Notes: generated by a model from the letters alone, not told the origin. A stretch of DNA of 64,000 bases from Variovorax sp. WS11 (GCF_010499245.1 NZ_JAAGOW010000004.1:930001-994000), one strand, 5' to 3'. Counted from the first letter of the stretch, positions 1 to 9,769 are shown. Numbers and translations: made by a program.

Positions 1-1
1 C

Positions 2-1018
2 GCCTACCTCAACGCCATGGCGAACACCGTCGCCTGGTCCATGGGAGCTCACCCGGCCTACCTCTGGGTACTGCCGATGTTCCACTGCAACGGGTGGTGC
101 TTTCCATGGACTATTACGCTGCTAGCGGGAACCCACCTGTGCCTGCGCAAAGTGGAGGACCAGGCAATTCTGGATATCGCCAATGCGCACCATGCGACTC
201 ATTTCTGCGCGGCCCCGGTGGTGCTGTCCATGCTGGCGCGCCGGCCTGCTGATGGGAAAGGCTTCGACACGCCCGTGCGGATACTGACCGCCGGAGCGGC
301 ACCGGCTGCGTCAGTGATCGAAGGCGTGGAGGCCCTCAACGCCCATGTTACGCAGGTGTACGGTCTGACCGAGACCTACGCGTCGACCGCCGTCAGCGCC
401 TGGAAAACCAGTTGGAACGACGGTGCCTATGGGAATCGCTACGAGCTGAAGGCGCGCGCCGGCGTTCGATTTCCCGCCTGCGAGGCCCTGGACGTCGTGG
501 ATTCCGGATACCAGTCGGTCCCGTGGGACGGCGAAACGATCGGGCAGGTTGTCGTGCGTGGCAACACGGTCATGCGTGGCTACCTCAAGAACGAAGATGC
601 CACGCGGCAGGCCTTCGCAGGCGGCTGGTTCAACACCGGCGACCTGGCCGTGCGCCATCCGGACGGCTACATCTCAATTCGTGACCGGAGCAAGGACATG
701 ATCAACTCAGGCGGCGAGAAGATGTCGTCGCTCGAGATCGAGCAGGCCCTCTACACCCATACAGCCATCTTCGAGGCCGTGGTCGTCGCGGCGCCTGACC
801 TCAAGTGGGGCGAGGTGCCCTGGGCCTTCGTCTCCCTCAAGCCCGGCTTCGAGATGAGCGAAGAGGACGTCGTTGCGCATTGCCGTGCCCGGCTCGCGCG
901 CTTCAAGGTTCCAAAGCGCGTCATCTTCGGCGCTATCGAGCACACCGCGACAGGCAAGGTGCAGAAGTTCCGTCTGCGCGAGTTTGCCAAGACGACCGCA
1001 GCCACCGATGGCGAATAG
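2..1018 (+). CDS. Acyl-CoA synthetase (AMP-forming), 3' part
   Basis: C-terminal two thirds of an ANL-superfamily acyl-CoA ligase, which activates a carboxylic acid to its CoA thioester via an acyl-adenylate. The reading frame is open to the window edge and the residues before the first internal Met (AYLNA) fit the family, so the gene begins upstream. Visible motifs are the adenylate-binding GLTETYA, the hinge region WFNTGDLAV...RDRSKDMINSGGEKMSS, and the C-terminal catalytic lysine region TATGKVQKFRLREF. It resembles medium/short-chain fatty-acyl or aryl-CoA ligases. The ABC binding protein about 65 bp downstream on the same strand suggests uptake and activation of one substrate. The substrate cannot be read from the sequence. 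Confidence 0.9.
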   Translation, partial: AYLNAMANTVAWSMGAHPAYLWVLPMFHCNGWCFPWTITLLAGTHLCLRKVEDQAILDIANAHHATHFCAAPVVLSMLARRPADGKGFDTPVRILTAGAAPAASVIEGVEALNAHVTQVYGLTETYASTAVSAWKTSWNDGAYGNRYELKARAGVRFPACEALDVVDSGYQSVPWDGETIGQVVVRGNTVMRGYLKNEDATRQAFAGGWFNTGDLAVRHPDGYISIRDRSKDMINSGGEKMSSLEIEQALYTHTAIFEAVVVAAPDLKWGEVPWAFVSLKPGFEMSEEDVVAHCRARLARFKVPKRVIFGAIEHTATGKVQKFRLREFAKTTAATDGE

Positions 1019-1082
1019 ACGATCAGGTCACCCTGCGGCGCGCCTAGTGCGCCATCCGATTCCACTACCGAGGAGACATCCC

Positions 1083-2303
1083 ATGAGCAATGCTTTGACA
1101 TGTGCGGCGTTCGCCGTCGCGGCCCTCATTTCATCCAGTGCACCCGCGCAGGACGCGGCCAGCGAACCCGTGCGGATCGGCGTGCTGACCGACCTGTCCG
1201 GCGGCTACTCCGACTTGACCGGCGCCGGCTCGGTGAAGGCGGTGCAGATGGCGGTGGCAGACTTCGGCGGCAAGGTGCTCAGCAGACCGATAGAGGTCTT
1301 GTCGGCCGACCACCAGAACAAGGTCGATGTCGCCGCCACCAAGGTGCGGCAGTGGTTCGACGTCGAGAAGGTCAACATGGTCAATGATCTGATGAACTCC
1401 GCTGTGGCCATCGCGGTCACCAAGGTCGCCGCGGAGAAGAACCGTATCGCTATCGTCAACGGAGCCGGGACCGATGCGCTCACGAACGAGGAGTGCACAC
1501 CGGTCACGATTCACTACGCGTGGGACACCTTCGCGATGGCTAGCGGTACGGCTTACGCCGTAGCCAGTCAGGGCGGGAAGTCCTGGTACTTCGTCACCGC
1601 CGACTACGCCTTCGGCAAGGCGCTCGAGGCCAATGCCTCCAAGGTCGTGGCCGACAATGGTGGCAAGAGCCTCGGCTCGGCCCGGCATCCGCTTGCGGCG
1701 TCCGACTTCTCCTCGTTCATGCTGCAAGCACAGAGTTCGGGCGCGCAGGTGGTGGCGTTGGCCAACGGCGGCCAGGACGTCCAGAACTCGCTGCGATCAG
1801 CGTCCGAATTCGGGCTTACGAAGTCGGGCAAGCAACGTCTGGTCGCCCTGGCGGTCTTCAACACAGACATCAGCGCAGTCGGCCTGCGGGCAACCCAAGG
1901 CATTCTGGCCACCGAGGCGTTCTACTGGGATCTAAACGACGAAACGCGGGCGTGGTCCCAACGCTTCTTCAAGGAGACCGGTAAGATGCCCACGGCCATG
2001 CAGGCCGGCGACTATTCGTCGACCGCACACTATCTGAAGGCCGTAGCGGCTGCCGGCACTACCGAGACCAGCGCGGTGCTCAAGAAGATGCGAGAACTGC
2101 CGGTGAACGACTTCTTTGCGAAGAACGGACGCATCCGCGACGATGGGCGCTTCGTTCACGACGTGTACCTGGTCCAGGTCAAGAGACCCGAAGAGTCCAA
2201 GAGCAAGTGGGACATCTACAAGGTCATGCAGACGATTCCTGGCGACGCCGCATTCCAACCGATAAGCCGGAGTCGCTGCCCCGCCATGAAGGGCCGTACC
2301 TGA
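1083..2303 (+). CDS. ABC transporter substrate-binding protein, branched-chain amino acid/aromatic acid type
   Basis: A 406-residue periplasmic binding protein of the LivJ/HmgD-like Peripla_BP_6 family, which delivers a small organic acid or amino acid to a LivHMGF-type importer. The ATG at 1083 is chosen because it follows a GAGGAG ribosome site and starts a signal peptide (hydrophobic AAFAVAALISSSAPAQD). A longer upstream frame overlaps the preceding gene and lacks these features. The mature part starts with the typical EPVRIGVLTDLSGGYSDLTG. Adjacent acyl-CoA synthetase and a decayed LivG-type ATPase suggest that a whole uptake cluster once stood here. No permease genes remain in the window, so function would depend on components elsewhere. 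Confidence 0.9.
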   Translation: MSNALTCAAFAVAALISSSAPAQDAASEPVRIGVLTDLSGGYSDLTGAGSVKAVQMAVADFGGKVLSRPIEVLSADHQNKVDVAATKVRQWFDVEKVNMVNDLMNSAVAIAVTKVAAEKNRIAIVNGAGTDALTNEECTPVTIHYAWDTFAMASGTAYAVASQGGKSWYFVTADYAFGKALEANASKVVADNGGKSLGSARHPLAASDFSSFMLQAQSSGAQVVALANGGQDVQNSLRSASEFGLTKSGKQRLVALAVFNTDISAVGLRATQGILATEAFYWDLNDETRAWSQRFFKETGKMPTAMQAGDYSSTAHYLKAVAAAGTTETSAVLKKMRELPVNDFFAKNGRIRDDGRFVHDVYLVQVKRPEESKSKWDIYKVMQTIPGDAAFQPISRSRCPAMKGRT

Positions 2304-2499
2304 GAGCAGCGACGCTGCGCGCGGGTAGCGTTTCCCGCAATGCCAAAACCCGTGCGGGGCGCCGATGGCACCGGGTTGCGTATGGGCGGCGGAGCGTATC
2401 ACTGTCGTGCGTGTCTTGGCACGAGCCAGTCGAGACGCGGTGGGCCCGATCTGATCGGCGGACAAGCCGATGCGTGCGCCACACGTTAGATCACCCTTA

Positions 2500-2900
2500 A
2501 GTTGCTGGCAGCGAGGTGCAATGGTCGAGACCACGCGCATGTTGTGCTCCACCATCAGAATGGCGCGGCCTGCCGACCCACGCTTTGATGAGTTCCGCCA
2601 CATGCACGTCCTATTGACCCATGCCCTGCGTCGGGTTCGTCCAGCAGCATCAACTCCGGTGTCATCGCGAGCGTCGGCGAGCTCCAGCGCGCCGTGCGAC
2701 GACAGGGCAGGTCAGCGGTCAGCTCGTCGGCAATCGCATCCAATCGCACCGCAGCTCGCGAGCGCGGGCATTGAGCGCGCCCAGCGTCTTGTCGCTGCGG
2801 CAGAAGTGGTAGCTCTGCTCAGGGCGCGCTGCAGGCCGAGACGCACGTTCTCAAGCACCTCGAGATGGGGAAACATCCATTCCTCGCGAAGCGTTGCGTG
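2500..2900 (-). pseudogene. Degenerate LivG-type ABC transporter ATP-binding protein
   Basis: Three minus-strand frames together spell an ABC ATPase of the branched-chain amino acid type: EEWMFPHLEVLENVRLGLQRALSR (about 2890-2820), then LDAIADELTADL and PELMLLDEP (Walker B, about 2740-2640), then AILMVEHNMRVVSTIA (H-loop, about 2560-2510). The pieces are in order but in different frames, and the Walker A half and C-terminus are missing. It is therefore a decayed gene, facing opposite to the binding protein at 1083. This is a sequence-level match to family motifs, not an alignment. Confidence 0.75.
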
Positions 2901-3103
2901 GATTGTCCCTAAGGCGCAGCCCTTTGCGCAGAACAGCACTCAGGTCTATACTGCGTGTGTATACACCTAGCAATGCTACCAATGGCCACTATGCTTAAGG
3001 AATGCTCCCTGCAGCGCGCGAGCGCAGAGCGCGAATCACGGCTGTCGAAGCGAATTGGGGCCTGCCTTTTCTGTGCGAGCCTTGTGGCTCTTTCAGGCAC
3101 CCG

Positions 3104-5353
3104 ATGACAGAGAAGAAAGCACTGTGCTCGGGCTGCGACATCTATTGCCAGGTGCTCGCCGAGGTTCCTGCTTCCGGCAAGGTCGGCGACGTACGCGTGA
3201 AGGCAGTGGATTCGCGCCCGCTCATGGCAAACATCTGCATGAAAGGGGTTCACGCGCCCTCGGGGTTCGGTCATCCGAAGCGCGTCACTCGGCCCTTGCG
3301 CCGCGTGGGAGCACGCGGCGAGGGACGGTGGGCAGAGGTGAGCTGGGACGCGGCGCTTGACGAGATAGCCAATCGACTCTCCGACATCGTTGCAGTTCAT
3401 GGGTCGGAGGCCCTTGCCGTGTCTACCTCGCAGTGGAACACCCAGACGGACAACGGCGCGGCGCGTCGCTTCATGAATCTGCTCGGTTCCCCGAACTGGA
3501 TCAGTGGCGTCGCCATCTGTGCCGGCAACACGGCGGCCGTCAACCGGCTCGTGTACGGGTGGTACCCCTATCCCGACTTCCCGAAGACGAACTGCATCGT
3601 CCTGTTCGGCCACAACCCCAAGAAGCATTCCTGGACGCCAATCTACAACGCCATTCGGCGTGCGCAGGAGCGAGGTGCGAAACTCATCGTTCTGGATCCG
3701 AGGCGCAGCGAGAATGCCGAACTCGCCGACCTCTGGCTTCCGTTGAGGCCCGGATCCGACGCGGCGATGTGCTTCGGCTGGCTCAAGGTCATCCTAGACG
3801 AAGAACTCTACGACAAGGCCTTCGTGCAGCGCTGGACCAAGGGCTTCGAGGCGCTGAAGGCTCGTGTCGAAGAGTTCCCGCTGGACAGAGTTGCGCGCCT
3901 CACGGGCGTTGCGCCCGAGCTCATCGCGCAGGCAGCGCGCATGTACGCGGCGTCCGGCCCGTCCGTCATTCCTTGGACGCCGATCACGGACCAGCAGCGA
4001 AACTCCACTTCCGCCATTCGCCTGATGTGCACGCTGCGCGCGATCTGCGGGTACCTCGACGTTCCGGGAGGTGAGGTCCTGCATGGCTTTCACCGCGACA
4101 TCATTCACGAGTCCGAACTGGAGATGCACGAGGCTTTGTCCGCAACCCAGCAGGCGAAACAACTAGGCTGCGAGGCGCATCCCGCCTTCACCTATCGAGC
4201 GATGGCGCGACTGAGCGGACCAGCCAAGCGGGTGTGGGGCTACGAATGGCCGAACCTCATCACCGGCAGCTACATGGCTAACCCGTCCGCCGTATTCCGT
4301 GCAATGGCGGACAGCGATCCATATCCCGTGCGGGCGTTCTTCACCCTGGGGAACAACACTCTGATGAGCTTTGCCAATATGCAACTTATCCAGCGGGCGC
4401 TCCTGAAGCAGGATCTGATTGTGGCCGTGGAGCACTTCCGCACGCCAACGGCCCAGCTTGCCGACTTCATCCTCCCGGGCGACGCATGGCTGGAGCGCAA
4501 CGCTCTTGCGGACGGATTCGGATGGACTTCCATCTACCGGCCCTCTCAGAAAGTCGTCGAGCCTCCCGGGGAATGCAGAGGTGTCTACGACTTCTGGCGC
4601 GGTCTCGCAATGCGCATGGGCCTGTCCGAAGCGTTTCCATGGGAGACCAACGAAGATGTTCTGGACTACCGCCTGCAGAGACTAAAGCAGGACTTCGCCA
4701 GCTTCGCCGCGGAGCACGCCTATCACATGAACAAGCTGGAGTACCGCAAGTACGAGCGTACTGGCTTTGCTACGCCTTCCGGGCTCGTGGAACTGTCATC
4801 CGAACTCCTTGAGGAGCTAGGCTTTGATCCTCTGCCGTACTGGCGCGATGACCCGCCGCACGATCCGGCGTTTCCCTTCAGCATGTTCATGGGGGTCAGG
4901 GACGACGAGTTCTTCCAGACAGGGCACAGACACATCGCCAGCCTGAGGGCCCGCAAGCCCGATCCCCTGATGTTCATCACCGTGCGTGACGCTGCAGCTG
5001 TTGGACTGGGTGAAGGCGACTGGGCGCAAGTTGTCACCCGCCAAGGCAGGGTCAAACTGAAGGCGAGCCTCCGCGCCGACATGCCCGACGGGGTGATACG
5101 GGTCCCCCACGGATGGTGGCTGCCCGAGCGTGAAGAAGGCGACGGCACGTTGTCGGGCGCCTGGGAGTACGCGGACGCGCAGATCTGTCCAGACGACCGT
5201 GAGCATCTCGATCGCGAGCAGGGAATTCCGCACCTCAAGGGGATCGCCTGCCGGGTCGAGCGTTTGACTGACGCGGCGACGGTGAAGCAGCCTTCGACGC
5301 CGTACGTCGCTTCTTCGGCGTCCGCGGGTGCAGATGATCCGCACGCAGCATGA
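3104..5353 (+). CDS. Molybdopterin-dependent oxidoreductase (DMSO reductase superfamily)
   Basis: A 749-residue catalytic subunit binding a [4Fe-4S] cluster and Mo/W-bis-MGD. The N-terminal cluster motif is C8-x2-C11-x3-C15-x29-C45. C139 in ICAGNTAAVN lies where the Mo/W-ligating Cys or Ser falls in the family. Later segments (FGHNPKKHSW, LDPRRSENAELADLWLPLRPGSDAAM, FTLGNNTLMSFAN) and a C-terminal MopB-binding barrel (DPLMFITVRDAAAVGLGEGDWAQVVTRQGRVK) complete the fold. The start at 3104 is used because residues before it do not resemble the family. There is no Tat signal and no electron-transfer or membrane subunit beside it, which recalls soluble single-subunit members such as acetylene-hydratase-like enzymes. 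An enoyl-CoA hydratase follows within 130 bp. The substrate is unknown. Confidence 0.85.
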   Translation: MTEKKALCSGCDIYCQVLAEVPASGKVGDVRVKAVDSRPLMANICMKGVHAPSGFGHPKRVTRPLRRVGARGEGRWAEVSWDAALDEIANRLSDIVAVHGSEALAVSTSQWNTQTDNGAARRFMNLLGSPNWISGVAICAGNTAAVNRLVYGWYPYPDFPKTNCIVLFGHNPKKHSWTPIYNAIRRAQERGAKLIVLDPRRSENAELADLWLPLRPGSDAAMCFGWLKVILDEELYDKAFVQRWTKGFEALKARVEEFPLDRVARLTGVAPELIAQAARMYAASGPSVIPWTPITDQQRNSTSAIRLMCTLRAICGYLDVPGGEVLHGFHRDIIHESELEMHEALSATQQAKQLGCEAHPAFTYRAMARLSGPAKRVWGYEWPNLITGSYMANPSAVFRAMADSDPYPVRAFFTLGNNTLMSFANMQLIQRALLKQDLIVAVEHFRTPTAQLADFILPGDAWLERNALADGFGWTSIYRPSQKVVEPPGECRGVYDFWRGLAMRMGLSEAFPWETNEDVLDYRLQRLKQDFASFAAEHAYHMNKLEYRKYERTGFATPSGLVELSSELLEELGFDPLPYWRDDPPHDPAFPFSMFMGVRDDEFFQTGHRHIASLRARKPDPLMFITVRDAAAVGLGEGDWAQVVTRQGRVKLKASLRADMPDGVIRVPHGWWLPEREEGDGTLSGAWEYADAQICPDDREHLDREQGIPHLKGIACRVERLTDAATVKQPSTPYVASSASAGADDPHAA

Positions 5354-5480
5354 CAAAGCCTTTCTTCGGCAATCGCGGTGGCGGCCACCGACACTCGCCC
5401 GCGCTTCCCCCGCAGCACAGGGCCGCCGCACACCGCTTCTAGCCCTCTCTCCAGAGAAACGATCAACACAAGGAAGCGCA

Positions 5481-6272
5481 ATGGATTACGTGAACATCGA
5501 CCTCTCGGTGCGCAGTGGCGTGGCAACATTGATGCTGAACCGCCCGCACGTTCACAATGCCATCGATTTGGCCACGGCAAAGGAGATGTGCGACGTCGCA
5601 AGCAGACTCACGCCAGATCGCAGCGTGCGCGCAATCGTGATCGCCGGCCAGGGAAGCAAGGCCTTCAGCGCCGGTGGAGATGTCGCGTCCTTCGCAAAAG
5701 ATCCGGACACCGCGGGCCTGTTGATGCGTGACATCACCGGCTATCTTCACCTGGCGATTTCGCGCCTCGCCTGGGGAAACGCGCCGGTGATCGCGGCGAT
5801 CAACGGCGTGGCTGCCGGCGCAGGGCTGAGTCTGGTCGGAGCCTGCGATCTCGCCATAGCGGCCGAGCACGCGACGTTCACGAGCGCGTACGCGAAGGTT
5901 GGGCTGACGCCCGATGGCAGTTCGACATATTTTCTGCCCCGCATTCTTGGTATTCGAAGGACCGCGGAGCTTTACATGGGCGGGCGCGTCCTGTCTGCAG
6001 CCGAAGCCCTGGACTGGGGGTTGATCAATCGCGTCGTACCGGCCGCCGATCTTCAGGCCTCGGCGCAGGCCTGGGCCCAGGAACTTGCCAAAGGACCGAC
6101 GCAGGCTTTCGGCGGCATGAAGAGACTTCTGATGCACGCCTTCAGCGACACACTGGAATCGCAGATGGAACGCGAAACCCGGGAAATTGCGGAAGCGGCA
6201 AACAGCGCGGACGGCAAAGAGGGGGTTCGAGCTTTCGTCGAGAAGCGGCCTGCAAACTTCACAGGCCACTAG
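5481..6272 (+). CDS. Enoyl-CoA hydratase/isomerase family protein
   Basis: A 263-residue crotonase-fold enzyme acting on acyl-CoA thioesters. The ATG at 5481 follows an AAGGAAG site. Oxyanion-hole segments are visible at FSAGGDV (S63-V68) and GVAAGAGLSLVGACDLA (109-125). In the catalytic region FTSAYAKVGLTPDGSSTYFLPR, D145 stands where PaaG-type isomerases carry their catalytic Asp, whereas classical hydratases place a Glu nearby. The enzyme may therefore be an isomerase rather than a hydratase; this is an inference. It is co-oriented with the molybdenum enzyme upstream and probably co-transcribed. Confidence 0.88.
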   Translation: MDYVNIDLSVRSGVATLMLNRPHVHNAIDLATAKEMCDVASRLTPDRSVRAIVIAGQGSKAFSAGGDVASFAKDPDTAGLLMRDITGYLHLAISRLAWGNAPVIAAINGVAAGAGLSLVGACDLAIAAEHATFTSAYAKVGLTPDGSSTYFLPRILGIRRTAELYMGGRVLSAAEALDWGLINRVVPAADLQASAQAWAQELAKGPTQAFGGMKRLLMHAFSDTLESQMERETREIAEAANSADGKEGVRAFVEKRPANFTGH

Positions 6273-7217
6273 TGTGCTTGGCAAGTCGTGGGATGCGCTC
6301 GGCAGACCTCGCCTGACCATGTGCACCTTGGCAGGCAGGTAGAAGCCGCGTAGCCAGGGTCGCGCGCTTCGGCTTCAGCTTCGGCTACGGCGGCGTTGCG
6401 AGGTTCAATCCGAAGAACGTCTACGTTTTCGATCAGCGGCTACGGCCAAACGGGCCTGTGGCGCAATCGACCTGCTTTCGCGCCTACGTCCATGCGGAGA
6501 CGGTCCTGACATCCTTCAGAAGCACTACGAAAGCGCGATGGTTGAGATGCGCAACGACGCGCAGCCACGCCGCCACGCCGACGTCTACACGGGGTCATCG
6601 CCGTCCTGGCCGCGCTGCAGCATCGGGGCACGCACCGCGGGGGCCCATTTATCGGGGCTGGACGTCAATGACGAAGGCCAACCTTGCGAGCTTGATGGCC
6701 GAAGTGAAGGCCCTGGATCTTGACCTTTACCGATCTGGACGAGTCCAGGCGCAGGTCAGCGAGGCGGGACTGGCTATCGGCGTCGTGCGCGGACACCGAA
6801 TGAGCGAAGGGGTTGGGGCGCGGTCGTCGAAGTCGAAGACCGGCAAGGCAGCACCGTGCGCATGCCCGGGCCTCCATGGCGCTTCGCCGCTCCAAGTTGC
6901 CGGCCTTGCCCCTACTTCCAGGGGTGAGCAACGCCGAAGTGCTCGGCAGATTGGGCGTTGCTGTCGAGCGAGTCGAGGCGCTGCGCAACCAAGAAGTGCT
7001 GCGCAGGCGCCGCAGCCTAACTGGTGTGTTCGATTGAGCAAAGATCGAGGCAAACATGCGCACGATCGACCACACGCATATGCCTCGGCGACTAGCTGGC
7101 TGCCGAGCGCGAACGCGGCGAAGACCGACTTCCCGATCGCGATCCAGAACCTGCCCAGAACCTGCACGCGCAGAACGATGAGAGGGCGGCGACGTCCGCT
7201 GCGGCTCATTGAATCCG
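6273..7217 (+). other. Gene-poor stretch without an intact gene
   Basis: No frame here gives a recognisable intact protein. Short runs such as MTKANLASLMAEVKALDLDLYRSG (from about 6670) and GVSNAEVLGRLGVAVERVEALRN (about 6920-7030) read like fragments of real proteins in different plus-strand frames. This suggests decayed genes between the two convergent catabolic clusters. I could not assign a family. Confidence 0.5.
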
Positions 7218-8183
7218 CTAGCGCGGCCTCCACGCGAGTAGCCTCGCCGTCTCGCTGCGTGCTTGCTCGTACTCGCGCGCGGTGGCTGAAACGAGTTGCG
7301 CCACTGACGGGATGTTGGTGACGCCTGACACCGAATGGCCGGCGCCCCACACGTCGAGCCAGCGCTTGGGCCCCTGGCTACCAGTCCCGCCGCCGTAGAG
7401 GGCTGCGGCGCGCTCTTCGCTGATGTGGGTCGGCAGGTTGTCCGGATCGAGGCCCGCGGCGACAATGGAGGGCCGCAGCATGTTGGTCTCCAGGCCCGTG
7501 AATGCGCGCGTGAGCAGCACGTCGTCGAGCCGGCAGGACACCAGCATCTGCTTGTACCCGTCGTCTGCCATGCTCTCCTGGGTGGCGATGAACTTAGTGC
7601 CCATGTACGCGAGGTCGCAGCCGAGCGTCTGAGCGGCCCACACGGCTTGCCCGTCGCCCACGCCACCTGCGAGCACCACCGGCCCGTCGAAGATCGAGCG
7701 CACCGCGCGCACGAACGAAAAGCCGTTGGCCCAGCCTGTCTGCCCGCCCGCACCGGCGGTGAGCAGGATCAGTCCATCCACGCCCGCCGCCACGGCCTTT
7801 TCAGCGTGCCGCACGTTGGCGACGTCCGCGAAGACCAGGCAGCCCGCGTCGTGCAGCGGCTTCACCACGGGTTCGGGCGAGCCGACGCTCGTGATCACCA
7901 TTTCGACGCGGTGCTTGAGCAGGATGTCGAGTTCCTCCATCACCGTCTTGCGACGCATGATGAGGTTGGGGCACCACGGCGCGTCCGCGGGAGTCAGGCT
8001 CTCCTCGATACGAGTCAGCCAGTGATCCCAGTCCTCGATCGTGCGGCAGTTCGCGGTGGGGAACGAGCCAATCACCCCTTGCCTGCACGCGGCGATGATG
8101 AGCTCGGGCCCGGAAACTCGGAACATCGGTGCCGCGATCAGTGGCAGCTTCAGTCGCCGAGAGATGGAAGCGGGCAACTGCAT
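7218..8183 (-). CDS. Nitronate monooxygenase-like (2-nitropropane dioxygenase family) flavoprotein
   Basis: A 321-residue FMN-dependent TIM-barrel protein of the NMO/2-nitropropane dioxygenase family. The start at 8183 (MQLPASISRRLKLPLIAAPMF) lies 5 bp after the stop of the acyl-CoA synthetase, so the two are translationally close. The FMN phosphate-binding region is FDGPVVLAGGVGDGQAVWAAQTLGCDLAYMGTKFIAT. The usual class I catalytic motif AGGH is replaced by AGAGGQTGW, so the proton-abstracting His appears to be Gln. Activity on nitronates is therefore doubtful. The position in a CoA-ligase operon suggests a role in acyl-CoA metabolism, as for related enoyl-reductase-type flavoproteins. Confidence 0.8.
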   Translation of the reverse strand: MQLPASISRRLKLPLIAAPMFRVSGPELIIAACRQGVIGSFPTANCRTIEDWDHWLTRIEESLTPADAPWCPNLIMRRKTVMEELDILLKHRVEMVITSVGSPEPVVKPLHDAGCLVFADVANVRHAEKAVAAGVDGLILLTAGAGGQTGWANGFSFVRAVRSIFDGPVVLAGGVGDGQAVWAAQTLGCDLAYMGTKFIATQESMADDGYKQMLVSCRLDDVLLTRAFTGLETNMLRPSIVAAGLDPDNLPTHISEERAAALYGGGTGSQGPKRWLDVWGAGHSVSGVTNIPSVAQLVSATAREYEQARSETARLLAWRPR

Positions 8184-8188
8184 GATCT

Positions 8189-9769
8189 TCAACCTATGTC
8201 TCGGCTGCGGCCAGCCCAGTACTTGGCGCGCAGCGCCTTCTTGTCGATCTTGCCCAGGCTCGTGACGGGCAGCGCGTCCACGAACTCCACGCGCTTGGGC
8301 GCATGCGCGGCGCCCTTGCTCGCCTTCACTTCCTGGATCAGTGTCTCGGCACTCACGTGTGCGCCAGGGTGGCGCACGACGATGGCCGTGACCGTCTCGC
8401 CCCAGCGCGCGTCGGGGGTGGCGATCACCGCCGCCAGTGACACCGCGGAGTTCGACATGAGCACGTCTTCGACAGCGCGCGTGAAGACGTTGAAGCCGCC
8501 CGTGATGATCATGTCCTTCTTCCGGTCCACGATGTAGAGGCGTCCCTCGTCGTCGGACCTGGCGATGTCGCCGGTGTGCAGCCAGCCGAATTTCAGCGCC
8601 TCGGCGGTCTCTTCGGGCCGGTTCCAATAGCCCGCCATCACGTTCGGTCCGCGCACGCATATCTCGCCCGCTTCACCGGCCGGAATGGGCCGGCCTTCGT
8701 CATCCAGAAGGGCGATCGCGTTCTGCGAAACGGGAAAGCCGCACGCCGCGAGCAGGTGCGGAGCCAAGGGATCGTGATCCTCCTTCGGCAGGAAGGCGAT
8801 GGGGTGACATTCCGTCTGCCCATACAGCTGCGCAAACACGGGGCCGATGCGCTCCACGCCTTCAGCCAGCCGCGCCGGCGAGATCGGCGCGGCGCCGTAG
8901 AGAAGCAGTTCCAGCGACGAGACGTCTGCCCGGGCGAGCTTCGGCTCATCCAGCAGCGTGTACAGCATCGTCGGCACGACGAGCATGGCATTGATGCGCC
9001 GTTGCTCTATGGTGGCAAGCACTTGGCCGGGGTCGAAGGTGCGCGCCAAGTGAATGCAGCCTCCACGCATGAGCGTGGGCAGAACTTTGGTGCCGGACAC
9101 GTGGCTGACCGGCGCGACGGCGAGGTAGTACGGACGGCGCGGCAGGTCGAAGTCGGCGAGGATCGCGTTGGCAATCGCTACCGTGCCGTGGTGGCGCCGG
9201 ACGATGCCCTTGGCCTTTCCGGTCGTGCCGCCGGTGTAGTTCAGCGTCGCGACATCGTCAGGATGCGCGAGGTCCCGTGCAGTTGCCGCGCCCGCCTTCA
9301 GGGCGGCAGCATTGAGGTCGATGCCCCAGCCGCTCGCGCCGAGCGTGAAAACCTTCAGATTCTCGCGCGCCGAGAGTTGGCCGCCCACCTCGGAAAAGGT
9401 CTGCGCGTCGATCACCAGGGCCGCTGCGCCGCTGTCTTCGAGCTGGTACACATGGTCGCTGAACGATCCCTTGGGATGCAGCGACGTGGTCGTGGCGCCG
9501 CAGAGGTGCGCGGCGACGCTGGCGCACCAACTGTCGACGCGATTGGCGCTGAGCACGGCCACGCGCACGCCGCGACCGAGTCCGTGCGCAAGGAACACCT
9601 TCTGTATGCGGCCGATGAGTTCCGCGGCTCCGCGGTATGACATCTCCCCGCCATCCCACGTGAACGCGGGACGCCCGGGATGGCGCGCGAGCGCGCGCAG
9701 CACCTGTGTGCCCACGGTCAGGCCGCTGTGTTGCATCTGCTGCACCGCCGCCACGTCGATCTCTCTCAT
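8189..9769 (-). CDS. Acyl-CoA synthetase (AMP-dependent synthetase/ligase)
   Basis: A full-length 526-residue ANL-family ligase. The P-loop-like motif is LNYTGGTTGKAKGIVRRHHG, the adenine-binding region is YGAAPISP...QLYGQTECHP, the hinge region is GWLHTGDIARSDDEGRLYIVDRKKDMIITGGFNV, and the catalytic C-terminal lysine lies in TSLGKIDKKALRAKYW. Its ATG shares an ATGA overlap with the stop of the Bug-type binding protein upstream, and the flavoprotein follows 5 bp downstream. These features show a single minus-strand operon: capture of a carboxylate, CoA activation, redox step. The exact acid is unknown. Confidence 0.93.
   Translation of the reverse strand: MREIDVAAVQQMQHSGLTVGTQVLRALARHPGRPAFTWDGGEMSYRGAAELIGRIQKVFLAHGLGRGVRVAVLSANRVDSWCASVAAHLCGATTTSLHPKGSFSDHVYQLEDSGAAALVIDAQTFSEVGGQLSARENLKVFTLGASGWGIDLNAAALKAGAATARDLAHPDDVATLNYTGGTTGKAKGIVRRHHGTVAIANAILADFDLPRRPYYLAVAPVSHVSGTKVLPTLMRGGCIHLARTFDPGQVLATIEQRRINAMLVVPTMLYTLLDEPKLARADVSSLELLLYGAAPISPARLAEGVERIGPVFAQLYGQTECHPIAFLPKEDHDPLAPHLLAACGFPVSQNAIALLDDEGRPIPAGEAGEICVRGPNVMAGYWNRPEETAEALKFGWLHTGDIARSDDEGRLYIVDRKKDMIITGGFNVFTRAVEDVLMSNSAVSLAAVIATPDARWGETVTAIVVRHPGAHVSAETLIQEVKASKGAAHAPKRVEFVDALPVTSLGKIDKKALRAKYWAGRSRDIG

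Noticed and set aside
873..1082. Longer frame extending the ABC binding protein upstream
   Set aside because: The added residues overlap the acyl-CoA synthetase, are low-complexity, and would bury the signal peptide that starts at 1083 behind a clear ribosome site.
3002..3103. N-terminal extension of the molybdopterin enzyme
   Set aside because: The 34 extra residues do not resemble the family; MTEKKALCSGC at 3104 is the natural start of the Fe-S motif.
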